The notes under the pieces were generated by a model, which was not told where the DNA came from, made no database searches, and saw only the letters and a list, made by a program, of their open reading frames with translations. Source: Erysipelotrichaceae bacterium (GTDB taxonomy: Bacteria; Bacillota_I; Bacilli_A; Erysipelotrichales; Erysipelotrichaceae). Taken from it: a stretch of 64,000 nucleotides of DNA. The DNA lies in NCBI GenBank assembly GCA_017405675.1, contig JAFRAB010000047.1:59929-123928 (forward strand), written 5' to 3'. Shown here in pieces: positions 62,218 through 64,000 of the stretch. A program made the translations under genes and the position numbers. Every line of letters begins with the position of its first letter. The stretch's first letter is position 1.

Positions 62218-63207
62218 ATGAAAAGAATGCTTAGCGGCATTAAGCCTACCGGGGAAATGACCCTGGGAAACTACATTGGAGCACTTAGAAACTTTGTAAA
62301 ATATCAGGACGATTACGAACTGTATGTTTTCATTGCGAATCTGCACTGCATTACAGTACCTATCGAACCAAAGGAACTGCGCAAAAACCTCAAGGATGCC
62401 ATAGCCGTATATCTGGCTTGCGGACTTGATCCGGAAAAGTGCACCATATTCCTGCAGTCAGATGTTCCAGAACATGCTCAGCTCGGTTGGATCATGACAT
62501 GCATGTCATACATGGGTGAATTAAGCCGTATGACTCAGTTCAAGGAAAAGACAGCAAACGCTACCAACGAAAGCATTTCTACCGGTCTGTTTGTCTATCC
62601 TCCTCTGATGGCTGCTGACATTCTGCTCTATGATGCTGATTATGTACCTGTCGGAGAAGACCAGAAACAGCATGTTGAGCTGACCAGAGACCTGGCTCAG
62701 CGTTTCAACAACCGCTATTCTCCAACATTTACCGTACCTGAACCGCTTATCCCACAGGTTGGTGCCAGAATCATGTCCTTATCAGATCCTTCCAAGAAAA
62801 TGAGCAAGTCTGAAGAATCCAACAAGGGTTGCATCTATCTGCTGGATGACCTGAAGGTTGCCCGCAAAAAGATCATGTCAGCCGTAACCGACATGTATGC
62901 CAAGGTCAATTACGATAAGGAAAATCAGCCTGGCGTATCCAATCTGCTTGAGATAATGTCTTCCCTGTCAGGTGAAAGCATTGACAGTATCGTAGCCCGC
63001 TATGAAGGCAAAGGCTATGGTGAATTCAAGCGGGAAGTCGCTGATGTCGTATGTGCTGAACTTGAAATGATCCAGAAAAGATATAATGAGATCATTAACA
63101 GCAATGTGATTGAGGAAACTCTCAGAAAAGGTGCTGAACAGGCTCACCATATCGCTTTCAGAAAACTCAAGAAAGTGCAGAAAAAGATGGGTATAGATAT
63201 CTTCTAA
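62218..63207 (+). CDS. trpS: Tryptophanyl-tRNA synthetase
   Basis: Charges tRNA-Trp. 329 residues, full length. Class I motifs: TLGNYIGAL (HIGH-equivalent) near residue 15, and KMSKS near residue 195 in DPSKKMSKSEE; the GEDQKQHVELTRDLAQRFN signature is typical of TrpRS. GGAGG seven bases upstream selects the ATG at 62218; the frame extends into the T-box terminator and is not coding there. Under T-box control. Confidence 0.97.
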   Translation: MKRMLSGIKPTGEMTLGNYIGALRNFVKYQDDYELYVFIANLHCITVPIEPKELRKNLKDAIAVYLACGLDPEKCTIFLQSDVPEHAQLGWIMTCMSYMGELSRMTQFKEKTANATNESISTGLFVYPPLMAADILLYDADYVPVGEDQKQHVELTRDLAQRFNNRYSPTFTVPEPLIPQVGARIMSLSDPSKKMSKSEESNKGCIYLLDDLKVARKKIMSAVTDMYAKVNYDKENQPGVSNLLEIMSSLSGESIDSIVARYEGKGYGEFKREVADVVCAELEMIQKRYNEIINSNVIEETLRKGAEQAHHIAFRKLKKVQKKMGIDIF

Positions 63208-63223
63208 ACCCATCTTTCTTTTT
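63182..63223 (+). terminator. trpS terminator overlapping its last codons
   Basis: AAAGATGGGT (within the last codons of trpS) pairs with ACCCATCTTT, followed by CTTTTT. Loop of about 16 bases. Confidence 0.75.
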
Positions 63224-63866
63224 ACTGCTGCATTCTGATTGATTCCATGACGGTTGTTCTTCCAGCTTTGAAAGCCGGATACAGAGAACACAGCATTCCA
63301 GCCATCATGACTCTGAGAATCAGGAAAAAGCACTCATCATATCTGACTTTTACTCTGACACTTCCCAGCAGCAGAAGCATAAGTGCAACTCCTGCTGTTG
63401 CCAGTAAAGCCGACAGTAACAGAACTGCCGCGGATTCAGCCATAAACTGTACACAAATATCTCTGTCGCTGGCTCCCAGAGACTTTTTTATTCCTATTTC
63501 ATAACTTCTTTTTTCAACATTGCTGAGAGAGCTGTTAACCAGCCCGGCAAAGGCCGCTATCAGTGAAATATCAGCTATTATCATCAGTATTCTCTTTATT
63601 ACTGCTGTAACATCCCTGACAGATTCATTTAAACCGGCCTGATTAAACAGAAGGTAATTATCCTTTCCTACAGTCTTCTCAATATACCTGTCAATATAAC
63701 GGTCCGTACTGCTGAAATAGAAGGTTTTTCCCTGAACATCGTCAGACAGAAGATATCCTGAAGGAATGAATATGCTGTTATCGATATCAATGAACATGTT
63801 CTCGCTGTATTTTTTCATTACTCCGGCAACTTTGAAGCTGACACCTTCAATACTTATTTCGGGACT
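63222..63866 (-). pseudogene. FtsX/MacB-type ABC permease, 5'-truncated
   Basis: A frame of 215 codons holds the end of the outer MacB core (EISIEGVSFKVAGV...IFIPSGYLL) and the last three membrane helices with NSSLSNVEKRSYEIGIKKSLGASDRDI, the coupling signature of FtsX-type permeases. It closes upstream at a TAA (63867-63869) that lies in the first of three direct repeats, so the first helices and start are cut off at that point. An ATG at 63818 is internal. Most likely broken by a mobile element lying to its right. Confidence 0.8.
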
Positions 63867-63935
63867 TTAACACATAGTGTGGCCACACAAGATGTTAATA
63901 ACAAATAGTGTGGGGGACTCTTAACAAATCGTGTG
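63867..63935 (+). repeat. Three direct repeats, probable mobile-element end
   Basis: TTAACACATAGTGTGG (63867-63882), TAACAAATAGTGTGG (63899-63913) and TTAACAAATCGTGTG (63921-63935). The consensus TAACAmATmGTGTG recurs at 31- and 23-base steps. Closely spaced repeats inside one end are typical of IS21-family elements, but the family is not proven; the transposase would lie beyond the window. Confidence 0.55.
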
Positions 63936-63943
63936 TAAAATAG

Positions 63944-63979
63944 GGATGGAAACACTTCACTGGTGTTTCCATCCTTTTA
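63944..63979. terminator. Perfect 12-base hairpin next to the repeats
   Basis: GGATGGAAACAC, loop TTCACTG, GTGTTTCCATCC, then TTTTAC. It may block outside transcription from entering a mobile element, or end a transcript in plus orientation. Confidence 0.6.
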
Positions 63980-64000
63980 CGTTGGTAAAGGTATCATTTA

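Overview
The window is a gene-dense chromosomal segment of a low-to-moderate-GC, Gram-positive (Bacillota) bacterium. Pointers are EzrA, IreB, Spx, ComEA/ComEC, RecD2, T-box control of alaS and trpS, and AAGGAGG-type ribosome binding sites. A desulfoferrodoxin, an oxygen-sensitive-type serine dehydratase, HemW and the lack of respiratory genes suggest an anaerobe; an Erysipelotrichia-like relative is my guess, not something the sequence proves. Most genes lie on the minus strand.

Layout. 1-8 kb: ffh (cut by the window edge), desulfoferrodoxin, ezrA-cysteine desulfurase-thiI, and rpsD behind a leader that can form a pseudoknot. 8-12 kb: tyrS and a polar amino-acid ABC importer. 12-17 kb: a LacI-type regulator, envelope-associated coiled-coil, disordered and lipoprotein genes, and trmB. 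17-24.6 kb: pnp, rpsO, hemW, a MazG-like gene, lepA, fmt, rpsT. 24.6-28 kb: the main accessory locus, a retron (structured msr-msd-like RNA, reverse transcriptase, overlapping HAD gene), then a Cof-type HAD gene and a DUF4230 gene. 28-33 kb: an AraC-type remnant, uxuA-uxuB for hexuronate breakdown, and a small nitroreductase/GyrI-like operon whose GyrI gene carries an in-frame stop. 33-43 kb: a secreted hydrolase fused to a YhhN-like membrane domain, a sensor phosphatase, and a dppBCDF-like transporter operon without a binding protein, ending in a YjbR-EVE fusion. 43-50 kb: UPF0158, plsC, CpXC/VOC/DUF3267 genes, sdaA, holA, comEC, comEA. 50-61 kb: the conserved cluster greA-udk-mltG-DUF1292-ruvX-ireB-alaS-recD2, then a CPBP protease, mnmA, spx and tRNA-Arg(ACG). 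61-64 kb: a glycerophosphodiesterase, T-box-trpS, a 5'-truncated FtsX-type permease, and what looks like the end of a mobile element.

How the genes work together. The cysteine desulfurase and ThiI form a sulfur-transfer pair for tRNA s4U; MnmA (s2U), TrmB (m7G) and Fmt (initiator tRNA) add to a strong tRNA-maturation theme. ComEA/ComEC with RecD2, HolA and RuvX cover DNA uptake and handling. UxuA/UxuB convert fructuronate to 2-keto-3-deoxygluconate.

Sequence integrity. alaS and udk each carry a one-base frameshift and the GyrI-like gene a nonsense codon. Because alaS is essential and has no second copy here, small errors in the underlying sequence are a serious possibility.
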